Source of the DNA: Clarkia xantiana subsp. parviflora | Lineage: Eukaryota; Streptophyta; Magnoliopsida; Myrtales; Onagraceae | Reading direction: 5' to 3' | NCBI GenBank assembly: GCA_036873135.1 | Contig: JAPTYO010000018.1 | Location: forward strand, 7,617,503-7,681,502 | Length of the DNA: 64,000 nucleotides | The notes under the pieces: model-generated | Told to the model about the DNA's origin: nothing | The model's input: only the letters and a program-made list of their open reading frames with translations | Databases searched by the model: none | Shown: one piece after another, positions 9,940-21,339 of the stretch | How positions within the stretch are numbered: the first letter of the stretch is position 1 | Layout: each line of letters opens with the position of its first letter | Program-made: the position numbers and the translations under genes

Positions 9940-10214
9940 GGGTTAATAACTAAAAAACTGTCCAAGTTTCTAGAAACTTTTTTTTAATGTTCAATTTTTA
10001 GGTGAAATTTGACGATTTTGTGAAAAGTAAAGAGTGATGGATTATGAGTGGGTTGGTGGGTTGATGAAAATGATGGAATGGAGATGAAAAGACGCACAAA
10101 GACACCAAATTTCAACAAAAATGAAACTTGGGACAGTCCATTTTAACATTTCAAACTTCAGACACCTAATTTTAACATAGGGTAAACCTTGGACAGTTTT
10201 TTAGTTATTAACCC
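9940..10214. mobile_element. MULE-type MITE, 275 bp
   Basis: Perfect 24-bp terminal inverted repeats begin GGGTTAATAACTAAAAAACT (9,940) and end at 10,214. They are flanked by a perfect 9-bp duplication ATAATTAAA (9,931-9,939 and 10,215-10,223). A 9-bp duplication is the Mutator superfamily signature. There is no coding capacity. The interior (tracts like GACACCAAATTTC and AAACTTGGGACAG) resembles the longer MULE-like elements near 42.0 and 46.6 kb. Confidence 0.9.
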
Positions 10215-10218
10215 ATAA

Positions 10219-12864
10219 TTAAAATACATCCTCTATGAAAGGCTTAACTTCTTCACATTGATTTAGTACATAGCGGTGACATTGTTCCAACTCTATGTTG
10301 CTTAATTCACGCACAATAGCACCTCCTAAATGAGAACCGACTTGGGAAAATATTCCCAATCCTTCACCTGATTCATCTTGACAATCATTTATCAATTGAT
10401 CTACATTTCGGTTGAATTTTGTCTCCACTTCATGCAAGTATCTCGAACAAAATGTAAGACACTCCAGTGCAATATAACTTTCCGCTATAGAACCTTCAGG
10501 ACGACTTCTATTGCGCACAAATGATTTCATTATCCCCATAATCCTAAAATAGTAAAAATAGAAATAGAAATAAAAATAAGAAATTGCAAGTGAGAGTAAT
10601 GCATCCAAACAAATTTAAAAAAAAAAATCAAATTAAAACCTTTCAATAGAGTACATCCAACGAAATTGGACTGGCCCTGCAATCAAAGCCTCCTCGGAAA
10701 GGTGTATAATCAAATGCATAGTGATATTGAAAAATGCAGGTGGGAAAATCCTCTCGAGATTGCACATTGTGATAGGAAGTTTAGATTCAACATTCTCTAA
10801 ATCCTCCAAGTTCAACTCCTTAGAGCATATGACTCTAAATATACTGCACAACTCTATTATCACCATGCACACATTCTTAGGCAATAAATCCTTTAATGCA
10901 AGAGATAATAAACGTTGCATAAGAACATGATAGTCATGACTCTTCAAACCAACAAATTTCTGCTCTTGCACTTTCACACAACATGAAATATTTGAAGAAT
11001 AACCACCAGGGAGCTTCAAGTTCTTCAAGAACTGACAAAATGAATTTTTTTGCTCTTTTGAGGGAGTATAACATGCAAGAGGTAGCAACATATTCCCCCC
11101 TTTGAGTACGGGATGCAATGCACTCCTTATTCTCATAGCTTTCATGTCAAGACGAGCTTTAATATTGTCATTGCTTTTCTTGTCAATGCCCAACAAAGTT
11201 CCAATCAAATTGTCACATACATTTTTCTCAATATGCATAACATCCAAGTTATGAGGCAGTAACAATTTCTTCCAATAAGGCAATTTAAAGAAAATACTCT
11301 TCTTTTTTCAATTTCCAGTAGGAGAGTCTATACCTATCTTTCTCGATGGTTGGGTCTTGCCGAATGGAATCTCTTCTAGGTTCTCCAAATGTTGTAAAAT
11401 TTCTTCCCCTGACAACCTTTTGGGACGATGCCTAAACTCTTGTTTTCCATCAAACGAGCTCTTGTTTCTCCTCCAACCATGTTCATCCGGTAGATATCGA
11501 CAGTTTCCCGTGTAAGAACATTTCTTGCCATTTTTCAATCTGCAATAATGTGTGTCCATTTTACAAACAGGGCAAGCCAAGTTTTCATAAGTAGACCAAC
11601 CGGATAAGTTAGCATAAGTTGGAAGATCATTTATTGTCCAAAGAACCGCTGCATGCATTTGGAAATTTTGCTTCCTTGAAGCATCATATGTCAAAACACC
11701 ATTCTCCCATAAGTCGTTGAACTCATCAATTAGAGGTTGTACACATTAATATCATTTGTTGGAGCCTTTGGTCCAGGTATCAATATGGAGAGAAAATAAT
11801 TGGTATCTTTCTTGCACATTTCAGGAGACACATTGTAGGGAATAAGAACAACTGGCCACACACTATATGGTTTGCTTTTATCACTAAAAGGGTCAAAGCC
11901 GTCTGTTGCTAACCAAGTCTCACATTATGAGGTTCTTCCCCGAAAGAATGACGAATATCATCAAGTTTTTTCCACGCAGCAGTATCAGCTGGATGCCTCA
12001 GTACCCCATCTTTTACATGACCCTCGTCATGCCACCTCATACTTGATGCAGTTTTAGTTGACATGAATAGTCGTTGTAGCCTTGGAGTTATTGGAAATAA
12101 CGCATAACCTTTGGGGACCTTCTTTCTTTTTCTCTTGGGTTCATTGGACATACTATTACCTTCAACATATGGTTTAGGTGAAATCCATCTCGACTCGCCA
12201 GAAACAGGGCACGCATCAACATGACTATATTCCTTTCTGAATATAATACAATCATTGATGCACGCATGTATTTTCTCATAATGTAAACCCAAGTCAGAAA
12301 TGAATTTCTTTGCTTCATAATATGTATTAGGGACGGTATTATCTGCATGAAGTAGCTTATGCATCATGTGAAGCAACTCATCAACAAACTTGTTTGACAC
12401 CTTATAGAGAGATTTTAGGTGCAACAATTCTACAATAAACGACATCTTGGTATATTTCGTACATCCTGGAAATAAGCTTTGCTCACAAGCTTCTACTATT
12501 CTATAAAACTTTTTTGCACCAGTATTAGGTTCTTACTCGTTATCATCCCAGCCTCCAACACCAAGCCCATCGTAAACCATATTTGGCATATCCTCATTAC
12601 TAGTAATATTTGTTGCACTAACCATCAAAGCTTATAATCCTCACCATGATCAACCCATCTAGTATATGTACGCATAATTCCGTGACGCTCCAAGTGAAGC
12701 TTGACATCATCTCTTACCAATAAATGACTTCTATTGCATTTTACACAAGGACAATCAATTTTATCATCCCAAGATGAATGGATAAAAGCAAAATCAAGAA
12801 ATTGTTTTACACTATTCCTATACTCCTCACTCTTCCGGTTTGCATTCATCCAACTTTTATCCAT
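10219..12864 (-). pseudogene. CACTA (En/Spm) TNP2-like transposase, degenerate
   Basis: Read on the minus strand from 12,864. A transposase-associated zinc domain comes first (MDKSWMNANRKSEEYRN...CPCVKCNRSH, 12,864-12,625). TNP2 segments follow at 12,445-11,909 and 11,694-11,308 (MHAAVLWTINDLPTYANLSG). Next is PYWKKLLLPHNLDVMHIEKN (11,283-10,633), then the DUF4218 part (NITMHLIIHL...VQFRWMY). A GT-AG intron (10,639 down to 10,544, 96 bp) joins YSIER to IMGIMKSFVRNRSRPEGS with the frame kept. An in-frame TGA near 11,305 and breaks near 11,700-11,900 and 12,450-12,620 show decay. The product would cut and paste the CACTA element by binding its subterminal repeats. Confidence 0.85.
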
Positions 12865-13439
12865 TTGGTATATCTGTTATTAACGAATTAAATTATTCAA
12901 TAAAAATTTATCCACTAAACACTTTATTAGACAATAAGAAAATTTTCAAACTGTGTATTGTTATTGATATCATCTAATAGTCTAAGAAGAAACCCGATTT
13001 TGTTAATTTCAGACTAAATGCATCATGTTACAGCCAATTAGCAAGAAATAAACAATTTGTTAATTACAATGAAGATACTCCACAAATGATTTATGATCTA
13101 TCTTGAAAACTCTATAATTATGTATGCAATTTCAACAGTTTAATTATTCTTCATTTTGAAACGCTTATTAATCCAACCAATTGACAAAGAATAGCTATGA
13201 TATGAATGAATTATGAAACTAATCCGAGGAGGACAGAAACATACCTATGATTGATCTTGACTTGATTTGGATGAGTTTTATTGCTTGAGTTGTTGTTGGT
13301 GACAATTAAACCAGCATGAATTCTTCGAACCTATTAATCTCGCAATGATTTAGGAGGTAGAAAGAAAATATCGAAAAACTCTAACTGTGGCAGATGGCGG
13401 CTTTTTTTGTTTCTGAAACTTTCCACTTTAAACCCTTCG
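12865..13439. other. Untranslated region of the CACTA element
   Basis: AT-rich sequence upstream of the transposase start on the minus strand. It should hold the transposase promoter and 5' leader. I see no further coding domain or clear TATA assignment. Confidence 0.5.
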
Positions 13440-13878
13440 TTAAATCTGTTTAATTTTCGAAGATGGCTTTAGCAGCGACATATTTAGTGGCGGAAAATGT
13501 CGCTTCTGAAACAGACTTTCAGCTTCAATCATGAAGTCGCTACTGAAAATTGTTTTTATTGGCACAAAAAACGCCGCTGCTGTTGTTTCTTTTAGAAAAG
13601 CTTGAAAGCCGCTGCTGAAACTAATTTTTAGCGTCGATAACCATGTCTCTACTGAAACTAAGTTTTAGTGGCGCAATAAATGTCGCCCCTATGCACAAAA
13701 AATTCAGTTGCAACAGCTGCGGCTGCAGAAAGGTTGTAATGCTAGCGGTGATTCTGAATGTTTCAAAAAGCTACAATTTCTAACGAATAAAAGAAGCCGC
13801 TGCTAAAAATGATATTTAGTGTCAATTATTAGTGTCGGAAAATTTTACTTGCTGCTGTAGCCCTGTTTTCTTGTAGTG
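13440..13878. repeat. CACTA subterminal repeats and terminal inverted repeat
   Basis: Several diverged copies of motifs such as GCCGCTGCTGAAAC and TAGTGGCG(C/G)AA occur in both orientations from about 13,490 to 13,860, ending in ...CCCTGTTTTCTTGTAGTG (13,861-13,878). In CACTA elements such arrays bind the element's DNA-binding protein. Confidence 0.7.
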
Positions 13879-14091
13879 GTGATTAATTACAACTTAAAAC
13901 CCTCAGCTCTCTAGTGCAATTAATGATATGGAGTTAATGACTACAAAACCATTAGCTCAATTGTCATAAATGTATCGATTAATGTAAAAAATAAAATCCT
14001 CTGCTCCACATTCAATCTGTTACTATCTTCCTTCAGAATTTATAATATATATAGATATCCAATTTAATTCATCAGAATTATATATACATAT
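13879..14091. other. Spacer between CACTA end and element X
   Basis: About 210 bp of AT-rich unique sequence; nothing recognisable. Confidence 0.5.
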
Positions 14092-14896
14092 TGTCAGACC
14101 TAAATCCAACCTAAGGCGATTTACGTTTTGAAAAACGTGGATTTTTTAAAAGAGTCGCCACTAGTTAATTAAGGCTAACTAGAATCCTAATTTACCTAAG
14201 CAAATAATAAATTAAATTTCCTTGGCTGAGTGGATGATCGGAGCTTATTCGAGCCTTTGGTTGTTGTACGGCACTGGATGTGGCTAAGCAATACTTACAT
14301 ATATCTATATATATCAATCAATCCAGGTGATGAAAGCAGTAATAATAGAATGATAATCAAGTTGAATCAGACCATTTAAACAAAACAATTATTCGAGATT
14401 ATTGAGTCATAAACTGAGAAAAGCCAATTGCTTAAGTTTCGGTCAGAAGCCTTCTCCATTCTTCCGTTTCCTATTATATGTAATATTGATCCCTATTTAT
14501 AGTAGAACTAAACCTAGATTACAAATAATATTTCCTAAATTTAAAATAATAAAATAACTGACAGATAACTTCCTACTGATAGATATTTATCCCTAAATAA
14601 TAGGAGATAAATACATATAGATAATTATCTTACATATAAATAACTACGGATAAATACCTTACAGATAATTCCTGTAGATAATTATCTTACAGATAAATAA
14701 CTATTACATATAAATATATATTTTTATATATTTAGAATATATCCGAGATATTTTGAATATATCCGAGATATTTTAAAAATATTTATTTACGCTAATATGC
14801 ACATGAGCATTTTTGGACACTTCGTGACGATAAACATATGGAAACGACGCGTCATGTGTAACGAAGTTACGTCCTGGTCAAAATCGAGTGTTTACA
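14092..14896 (-). repeat. 3' LTR of element X
   Basis: 805 bp from TGTCAGACC to GTGTTTACA on the plus strand. Relative to the 5' LTR and the LTR of element Y (1,282 bp), it lacks about 490 bp just after position 14,216, an internal deletion. Shared blocks include the CCTTGGCTGAGTGGATGATC segment and the ACAGATAACTTCC repeats. Confidence 0.85.
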
Positions 14897-15049
14897 ATTT
14901 GCCCCTCTTTGGACATGACACCGTAGAACTTGTTCGAGGGGGCTTGTCCAAAGACAAGAAAACACCGATTTTGCCTTCTTCTGTTTTTGAAGTCTTCAAG
15001 ATGGCTCATATGCTTTTTTTTTACTGGTGCGGAAACGATTAAAAAAAAC

Positions 15050-15600
15050 CTCTGTCGGCGGTGCCCCTATTGGCGGTGCCTCCGTTGGTAATGCAGAAAG
15101 TAGAGCCTTTTTCGGCGGTACCCTTGTTGCCGGTACCTCCGTTGGTCGTGCAGAAAGTAAAGCCTCCAATGGCGTGCGGAAAAGTAAAGCATCGGTCGGC
15201 GGTGCCTCTGTTGGCGGTGCCTCCGTTGGTGGTGCAGAAAGTAAAGCCTCCAGTGGCGTGCGGGAAAGTAAACCCTCGGTCGGCAGTGCCCCTGTTGGCA
15301 GTGCCTCCGTTGGCGGTGCAGAAAGTAAAGCCTCCAGTGGCGTGCGGAAAAGTAAAGCCTCGGTCGGCGGTGCCACTATTGGTTGTGCCTCCGTTGGCGA
15401 TGCATAACGTAAAGCCTCCAATGGCGTGCGGAAAAGTAAAGCCTCGGTCGGCGGTGCCCCTGTTGGCGGTGACTCCGTTGGCGGTGCAGAAAGTAAAACC
15501 TCCAGTGGCGTGCGGAAAAGTAAGGCTTCGGTCGGCGTTGCCCCTGTTGGCGATGCCTCCGTTGGCGCGTCCCTTTTGGCGCGTCCTTGTTGGCTATAGA
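15050..15600 (-). repeat. 84-bp-period coding-like array in element X
   Basis: GC-rich tandem repeats. The marker CGGTCGGCGGTGCC recurs at 15,193, 15,277, 15,361, 15,445 and 15,529, exactly 84 bp apart each time, with no indel. Because 84 is a multiple of three, several frames stay open. On the element's sense (minus) strand a 141-codon frame (15,421-14,996) repeats a 28-residue unit around TPLEALLSAPPTEA; the plus strand also has frames rich in VGGASVGG. I cannot tell whether it is translated. Confidence 0.8.
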
Positions 15601-15885
15601 AAGTAGAACCTTCGTCAGCGGTCCCCCTGTTAGCAGTGCCTCCGTTGGTAGTGCGAAAAGTAAAGCCACGGTCGGCGGTGCCCTGTTGGCGGTGCCTCCG
15701 TTGGTGTGCCCCTGTTGGCAGTGTGCCCTTGTTGGCGGTGTGCCCTTGTTGGCGTGCCTCTGTTGGCGGTGTGCCTCTGTTGGCATGCCTCTGTTAGCGG
15801 TGTGCCCCTGTTGGCGGTGTGCCTCCATTGGCGGTGTGCCTCCATTGGTGTGCCTCTATTGGATGTGGTGCCCCTATTGGCGGTT
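15601..15885. repeat. Degenerate GC-rich short repeats
   Basis: Continuation of the 84-bp array with irregular short units related to TGTTGGCGGTGTGCC(C/T)C. Period and phase are lost. Confidence 0.7.
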
Positions 15886-16181
15886 GACTTTGAGAGATTT
15901 TCGACCGTGTCCCTTGGTTTCCCTAATTTTTGCATGGAATGTCCCTTGGGTTTTCACTCCATCAGGATTTTATTTTCTCTCCTTTTGTCATGATTGCAAT
16001 TTCTGAATTTGCAATCATGCCCCTCATTTTCTAATTTTGTTTAGGCCGCCCTCTCGGGTTTTCAACCTAGCAGAAACACTCTTTATTTGGTAGCCGATTA
16101 AACGGGGGCTGTGACCCGTATTTTATTTCTCATCTCGACGCGTCAGTATTTGTAGCCATTTGGAGGGTGGTTGTGACCCTT
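15886..16181. other. Element X interior, no gene
   Basis: Mixed sequence. It includes the first copy of the TGTAGCCATTTG...GGGTGG motif (near 16,151), which recurs from 17,800. No coding signal. Confidence 0.5.
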
Positions 16182-16626
16182 TGTCACGTGCCTGGAAAAC
16201 TGGTGCTAGTTGGAGCACACCTAACGTCTACTACTTCTAGAGTAGCTTTTGGAAGCCAGGACAGGACGTGATGGATGTGGATCTCTCCCCCCCCCCCCCT
16301 CCCCTCATACATTGGGTGTCTCTTACAAGCCAATGGCTGGTTTCCAATGTCCTGGTTGTTATCGGTAAGACGTTGCATGTCCTTCGCGATCCTGCTGGTT
16401 CGGGAGATGCCGCTCTCCTAATGATGGCCAGGGCAGGCCGAAAACCAGTTAAGCTGCTCTCTGGAGCAAAGACCCCTAACCACGACCAGTTCCGTCCGTA
16501 TGCGCAGTGCGAGTTGGGCTTCGAGAACTGATCTTGGGAGAGAAGATAGCTGATCCGGACGTGGGAGTGCCGGATGCCCCGCGGGCGTATTCCGCTGGGA
16601 GCGTGGAAAGCTCCAAACCCGTGACA
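16182..16626 (+). repeat. 5' LTR of TRIM-like element
   Basis: 445 bp with an internal poly-C run (about 16,285-16,300). It aligns with 17,297-17,764 apart from a ~30-bp deletion and scattered substitutions. Confidence 0.85.
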
Positions 16627-17296
16627 AGTGGTATTAGAGCAAATTTCTCGATCGTTCCATGGGAGCTTCAAGATAGAAGAATTATTGCTGCGGATTCTGA
16701 AGGTTAGTGGTTGTTGCTTTACCACGGAATGCCATTGAGTGGCGCGGCTCGGAAGCCTTAAAGAGCAAGGTGGGCCTTCACTCCGGAGTTAGTGTTGTGC
16801 ACTGATATGGGATAGTCGCATATATATTGGCTTGTTACGGAACTTGAATGAGGAGTTGTTCGATAAGGAGGAATGAGTTGCGTTGCTATGCGGATCACTG
16901 CTGGAAGGGCGGAAGCAAGTTGTGGACTCAACTTATCTATACCCAAAAGAGCGAGTGATGATATCGACTGCTGGAAGGGCGGAGGCAAGTTGCCAAGTAG
17001 CGTGCCTATGGGGTGGGAAGTCTCTTAGGCTGGATTGTCGTTTCTCTGGACAGAGGAGGAGACCTTTTCACAGGATCGTAGTGGTGGCTCACGTGGATTC
17101 GTGGCTGTGCCCAACGATTGAAGTTGATTTTCTCAAACGAGGAGTCAATGCGCAAAAAGCAACTCTGACCATACTCAAGAAAGCAGAAGATGTTGATGGC
17201 ATGGTGAAGTGTGTCCTGCTGTGGAAGAATCGAAGATTCCTTGGAAGACAGCAGACGAACGCAACGAGGGCGTTGCGTTGGTTGGGTGGGGGAGAA

Positions 17297-17764
17297 TGTC
17301 ACGTGCCTGGAAAACTGGTGCTAGTTGGAGCACACCCAACGTCTACTACTTCTAGAGTGGCTTTTGTAAATAAAGCTCTTTAGGGGGGAGTAGTAGTTGG
17401 AAGCCAGGACAGGATGTGATGGATGTGGGTCTCTCCCCCTCATACATGGGGTGTTGCTTTCAAGCCAATGGCTGGTTTCCAATGTCCTGGTTGTTATCGG
17501 TAAGACGTTGCATATCCTTCGGGATTCTGCTGGTTCAGGAGCTAATGTCGTTCTCCTGATGATGGCCAGAGCAGGCCGAAAACCAGTTAAGCTGCTCTCC
17601 GGAGCAAAGACCCCTAACCACGACCTGTTCCGCCCGTATGCGCAGTGCGAGTTGGGCTTCGAGAACTGATCTTGGGAGAGAAGGGGGCTGATCCGGTCGC
17701 GGGAGTGTCGGATGCTCCGCAGGCGTATTCTACTGGGGGCGTAGAAAGCTCCAAGTCCGTGACA
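17297..17764 (+). repeat. 3' LTR of TRIM-like element
   Basis: 468 bp, ending GTGACA, followed by CTTTCCTCACC, which continues the interrupted ~75-bp host repeat. Confidence 0.85.
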
Positions 17765-17799
17765 CTTTCCTCACCGAATTCAATGTCGCGGGAGCTCTT

Positions 17800-18545
17800 T
17801 TGATTTGTAGCCATTTGCAGGGTGGCTGTGGCCCTTTCATTTATTTCCCGTCGTCGATGTTCCGGGAGCGCTCTTTTGATTTGTAGCCATTTTAAGGGTG
17901 GCTGTGGCCCTTTTAAATGATTTCCCGGCCGCACAAGATTCACTGGAATACTCCTTATATGTAGCCATTTTGAGGGTGGTTGTGGCCCTTTCAACAATCT
18001 CCCCTCCTCTCAGGATTCGGGGAACACTCTTTGTATGTAGCCATAGGGTGGCTGTGGCCCTTTCACTCATTTCCCGCATTCACTGTTGCGAGAGTTCTCT
18101 ATGTCTGTAGCCATTTGAAGGGTGGATGTGGCCATTTCTTTTGTAGTCGTTTAAGGGACGACTGTGGCCCTTTTTATTCTCCCGCCCTCACAGGGTTGGC
18201 GGGGTCATTCTTTTTGGTGTAGCCATTTTAAGGGTGGCTGTGACCCTTTTTAATTTCCCGCCCTCACAGGATTCGCGGGGTCACTCTTTTATCTGTAGCC
18301 GTTTGGAGGGTGGCTGTGGCCCTTTCACTTATTCTCCGCTTTTGATGTTGCGTGAGCGCTCTTTATCTGTAGCCATTTGAAGGGTGGCCGTGGCCCTTTC
18401 TTTATAGCCATTTGGGGGATGATTGTTATTTGTAGTTGATTTAGGAACAACTGTGACCCTTTTATTGCTTTCACAAAATTTGCATGAGCGCTCTCTTTAT
18501 TTTTCTCGGTAGTCAATTAAAAGGCGACTGTGACCTTAAAGAAAA
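17800..18545. repeat. ~75-bp diverged tandem array in element X
   Basis: About nine diverged units built on TGTAGCCATTTGAAGGGTGG and CTGTGGCCCTTTC, followed by a variable CCCGC...GCGAGAGC segment. One unit (near 16,151) lies left of the TRIM-like insertion, showing that the insertion split the array. Confidence 0.85.
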
Positions 18546-20640
18546 ATGATTTTTTTTTTTTTTTTTGCTTTTTCCACTTTTTTTTTCTGTTTTTTTGCTA
18601 TTTTTTTTTAAGAAAATCTACCGAAAATAATCAACAACAATTATTTACCTGCCCCTAGTGGCAGATTGAAAATTTCTAATCCAAAACATCTTCTAGAGAA
18701 GGACTCAATTGATTGAGTCAAAATACGTCGCCGTGTTGATGTCTTGGATGGTCCCTACGTCAAATGGTTGGCAGAGACGATAATGTCTTCTTTTCTCGGA
18801 TTCTCAAGTTCCTTGGCCATTACTCAACCTCAACTGGGGATGCCCCACAGTTAGCACTGACGGGTTTAGACTTCACCGTAAAACAGACGTACGGCTTGGT
18901 TCAGGACGCGTATGAATTCCACACATGGTAGGGTACAATTCATCGCACCTGAGCGTTGGATATCCCGAGTGCGCAATTTGTTCTTCGTGCAACTGGATGA
19001 CTCCATTTTCTTTTTTTGTTGCCCCTTTTGGCCGGCAGAACTTATATATGCAGGATACCTAACCAATAGTACCTGAAAAGAGTGAATGAAAAATCAGTGT
19101 AGAGAATATGAGAAATCATGCATGATTTTTTTGAAAACTCTAATGTCATTCATTTCACAATTTTTATTACTTTTTAAAATGAAGCAAAATTTATGATCTA
19201 AGGTGTTTTGCTCCATCGTGGAGTTTACTGAGTTTGCTGAGTGCACTATCTGGCTTGAACATATGACAGATGCTCAAAACAAAGTTTTTCAAAAATATTT
19301 TATCGTACTATATTTAAACTCGAATAGTCGCACTCAACTGAACAGTTAAACTATTTTTCAAAAATCAGAATCAAATGTATCATTTTTTAAAACGCTTGCT
19401 CATGCAAATGTTGAAATGACGATCTTGGCGAAAAAGTGTAATACACCTCGAATGACACTTTGATTTTTTTATTCTTTTAAAAATGCTCATGCATGCGCGA
19501 AAGTTAAAGTTCTAACGCTAAGAAACCTACAACCTACAACTACAACGAGTTCACCTGAATAATGCATATGTAATACATATTTTGATACGAAAATTTCAGG
19601 TGGATTTTTTTTAAAAAAAAATAATAATAATGCAAATGCGATGCATGTTTGAAATTAAAAATTTTATGACTAAAAATGTGTACAATCTATCTAGAAATAA
19701 TTTTTCTAAATAAATGCATATGAGATGCACGTGAGATGCACATGAGATGCACGTAAGATGCGTACTTGAAATGAAAGTTCTCCAAAACTTGCAGATTACC
19801 GGAAAAGTTGTTTTTGTTTTTTTGTTTTTTTGTTTTGTTTTTTGTTTTTTTTATTTTTTTTATTTTTTAAGAGGGAAAAATGCATCTTGGTTGCTCAAAA
19901 CTGAGATGAAAAGTTTTTTGAAAATAATGCATATGAGATGCCCAAAAATAAAGTGCAAACTTAAAAATAAAAGTTCTACAACTAAAAAATTACAATTTAC
20001 CTGAATGGTTTTTTTGGTAAATATGCATATAAGAAACACGTCTTTTGATTAAAAATTCAGGTAAAATGTTTTTTTTTTTTTACAAAGAGCCCTAAAACTA
20101 AGAGAGCTTACAGTTCATCTATTTTTTTTTTAAAAATTAATGCATATTAGATGCATAATTAAAAGTAAACCAATTCAAATAAAAAAAAATTAAATGATGC
20201 ATATGAAATGCATTTTCGAAATTAGAAGCTCTAATAGCTAAAGAGGAATTACAATTTTCTTTAAAATGTTTTTTTTTAATAATGTGTGTATTAGAACTTA
20301 CCTGAAAAGTTTTTTTCTTAAATATGCGTATGAAACACGTCGCTAACCAATATTAGAACTTACCTGAAAAGTTTTTTTCTTAAATATGCGTATGAAACAC
20401 ATGTTTGAGATAAAAAAATTCAGGTAAGAGTTGTTTTTAAATGCATATGGAATGCATGTTTAAAAAAAATAAACAAAAATTACAACTAGATAATTTCTGC
20501 TTGGCAGTTTTTTTTTTTTTTGAAAAATGCAATGAGATGCATGCTTAAAAAAAAAAAATTAAAGTTACACAGATAGAAAGACTTACAGTTTACCTGATAA
20601 CTTACAACAGAAAACATGAAAAAAAAAATGCTAAGGTCAT
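18546..20640. repeat. AT-rich diverged repeats, element X interior
   Basis: Poly-T and poly-A tracts surround irregular repeats around ATGCATATGAGATGCA and TTACCTGAAAAGTTTTTT, densest from 19,560 to 20,540. Two near-identical ~50-bp copies sit at about 20,291 and 20,352. A minus-strand open frame of 66 codons at 19,066-18,866 has no recognisable domain. No gag or pol is seen. Confidence 0.7.
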
Positions 20641-21046
20641 AGGAAATTGTGTGGCTTTGCTCTACAAAGTAGGTTCCACTGATAGGTCTCCGACACGGTG
20701 GTTTCCTCACCCCATCATAGGGATCACAGGACCTTCACAAGCGGTGGAGTTTTTCCGAGTCGTTCCGGCGGCTCAGCCGCGCGGTCGTACCCTTACTAAC
20801 TCTCCGGAGTTTCTAGTTGCCCCGAGTTTTAGGCATTATGGAGATTACACTAAAGTGAGTGTGTGCGAGTTTATACAATGTCACAAAGGAAGAAAAAAAT
20901 GTTAGTTTTAATCTAAATTATGCACCTGTCACACAAAAAATAAAGTTAGAATAGTAAAGTGAATAAAAACTAAAAACTAAACAATGGCAATAAGCGAATA
21001 TAATGAGCCTGAACCCTCTAAATTATCCCCAGCAGAGTCGCCAAAT
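20641..21046 (-). promoter_or_regulatory. Leader and primer binding site of element X
   Basis: On the minus strand, TGGCGACTCTGCTGGGG (21,044-21,028) lies three bases inside the 5' LTR. The next ~400 bp (containing CGCGCGGCTGAGCC and CCACCGTGTCGGAG on that strand) match the leader of element Y near 32,190-33,110. This establishes the orientation and the family link. Confidence 0.8.
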
Positions 21047-21339
21047 TGTCAGACCTAAATCCAACCTAAGGCGATTTACGTTTTGAAAAACATGGATTTT
21101 TTAAAAGAGTCGCCACTAGTTAATTAAGGCTAATTAGAATCCTAATTTACCTACGAAAATAATAAATTAAATACTTAGGTATTAAATCGGTCTACGATCA
21201 GAAATTCGAGTTCGGGAGTTCTATTACGAATTGAAAAATATTATTTTTAACTACGTCATTTCGGTACCAATTCACATATTTACCAATACACTAATACATA
21301 CAATCTTATAATATTAGGGAAATAATCAAATAAGGTTTA

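Larger units (their letters stand above)
10215..13878 (-). mobile_element. CACTA (En/Spm) DNA transposon, 5' portion
   Basis: Minus-strand transposase plus a terminal end reading, on the minus strand, CACTACAAGAAAACAGGGCT from 13,878 inward. CACTA is the diagnostic terminus of this superfamily. Short repeats related to GCCGCTGCTGAAA lie just inside. The opposite terminus is not seen; it would lie left of the window, beyond element 1, which is inserted in it. If the duplication is GTG it is not verifiable from one side. Confidence 0.85.
16182..17764 (+). mobile_element. Short non-coding LTR retroelement (TRIM/LARD-like)
   Basis: A 1.58-kb element. LTRs (16,182-16,626 and 17,297-17,764) run from TGTCACGTGCCTGG to CGTGACA. 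The primer site TGGTATTAGAGC (16,629-16,640) differs by one base from the usual initiator-tRNA-Met site TGGTATCAGAGC. A purine tract TTGGGTGGGGGAGAA ends at 17,296. The ~670-bp interior has no recognisable protein, so the element must be mobilised in trans. The left LTR lacks a ~30-bp block present near 17,368. The host flanks fit a short duplication CTTT, if the first LTR base is counted in the flank. It is inserted in the ~75-bp repeat region of element X. Confidence 0.85.

Noticed and set aside
15027..15993. Plus-strand VGGASVGG-type and Cys/Trp-rich proteins
   Set aside because: Antisense to element X and purely a product of the tandem array; all frames are open because the period is a multiple of three.
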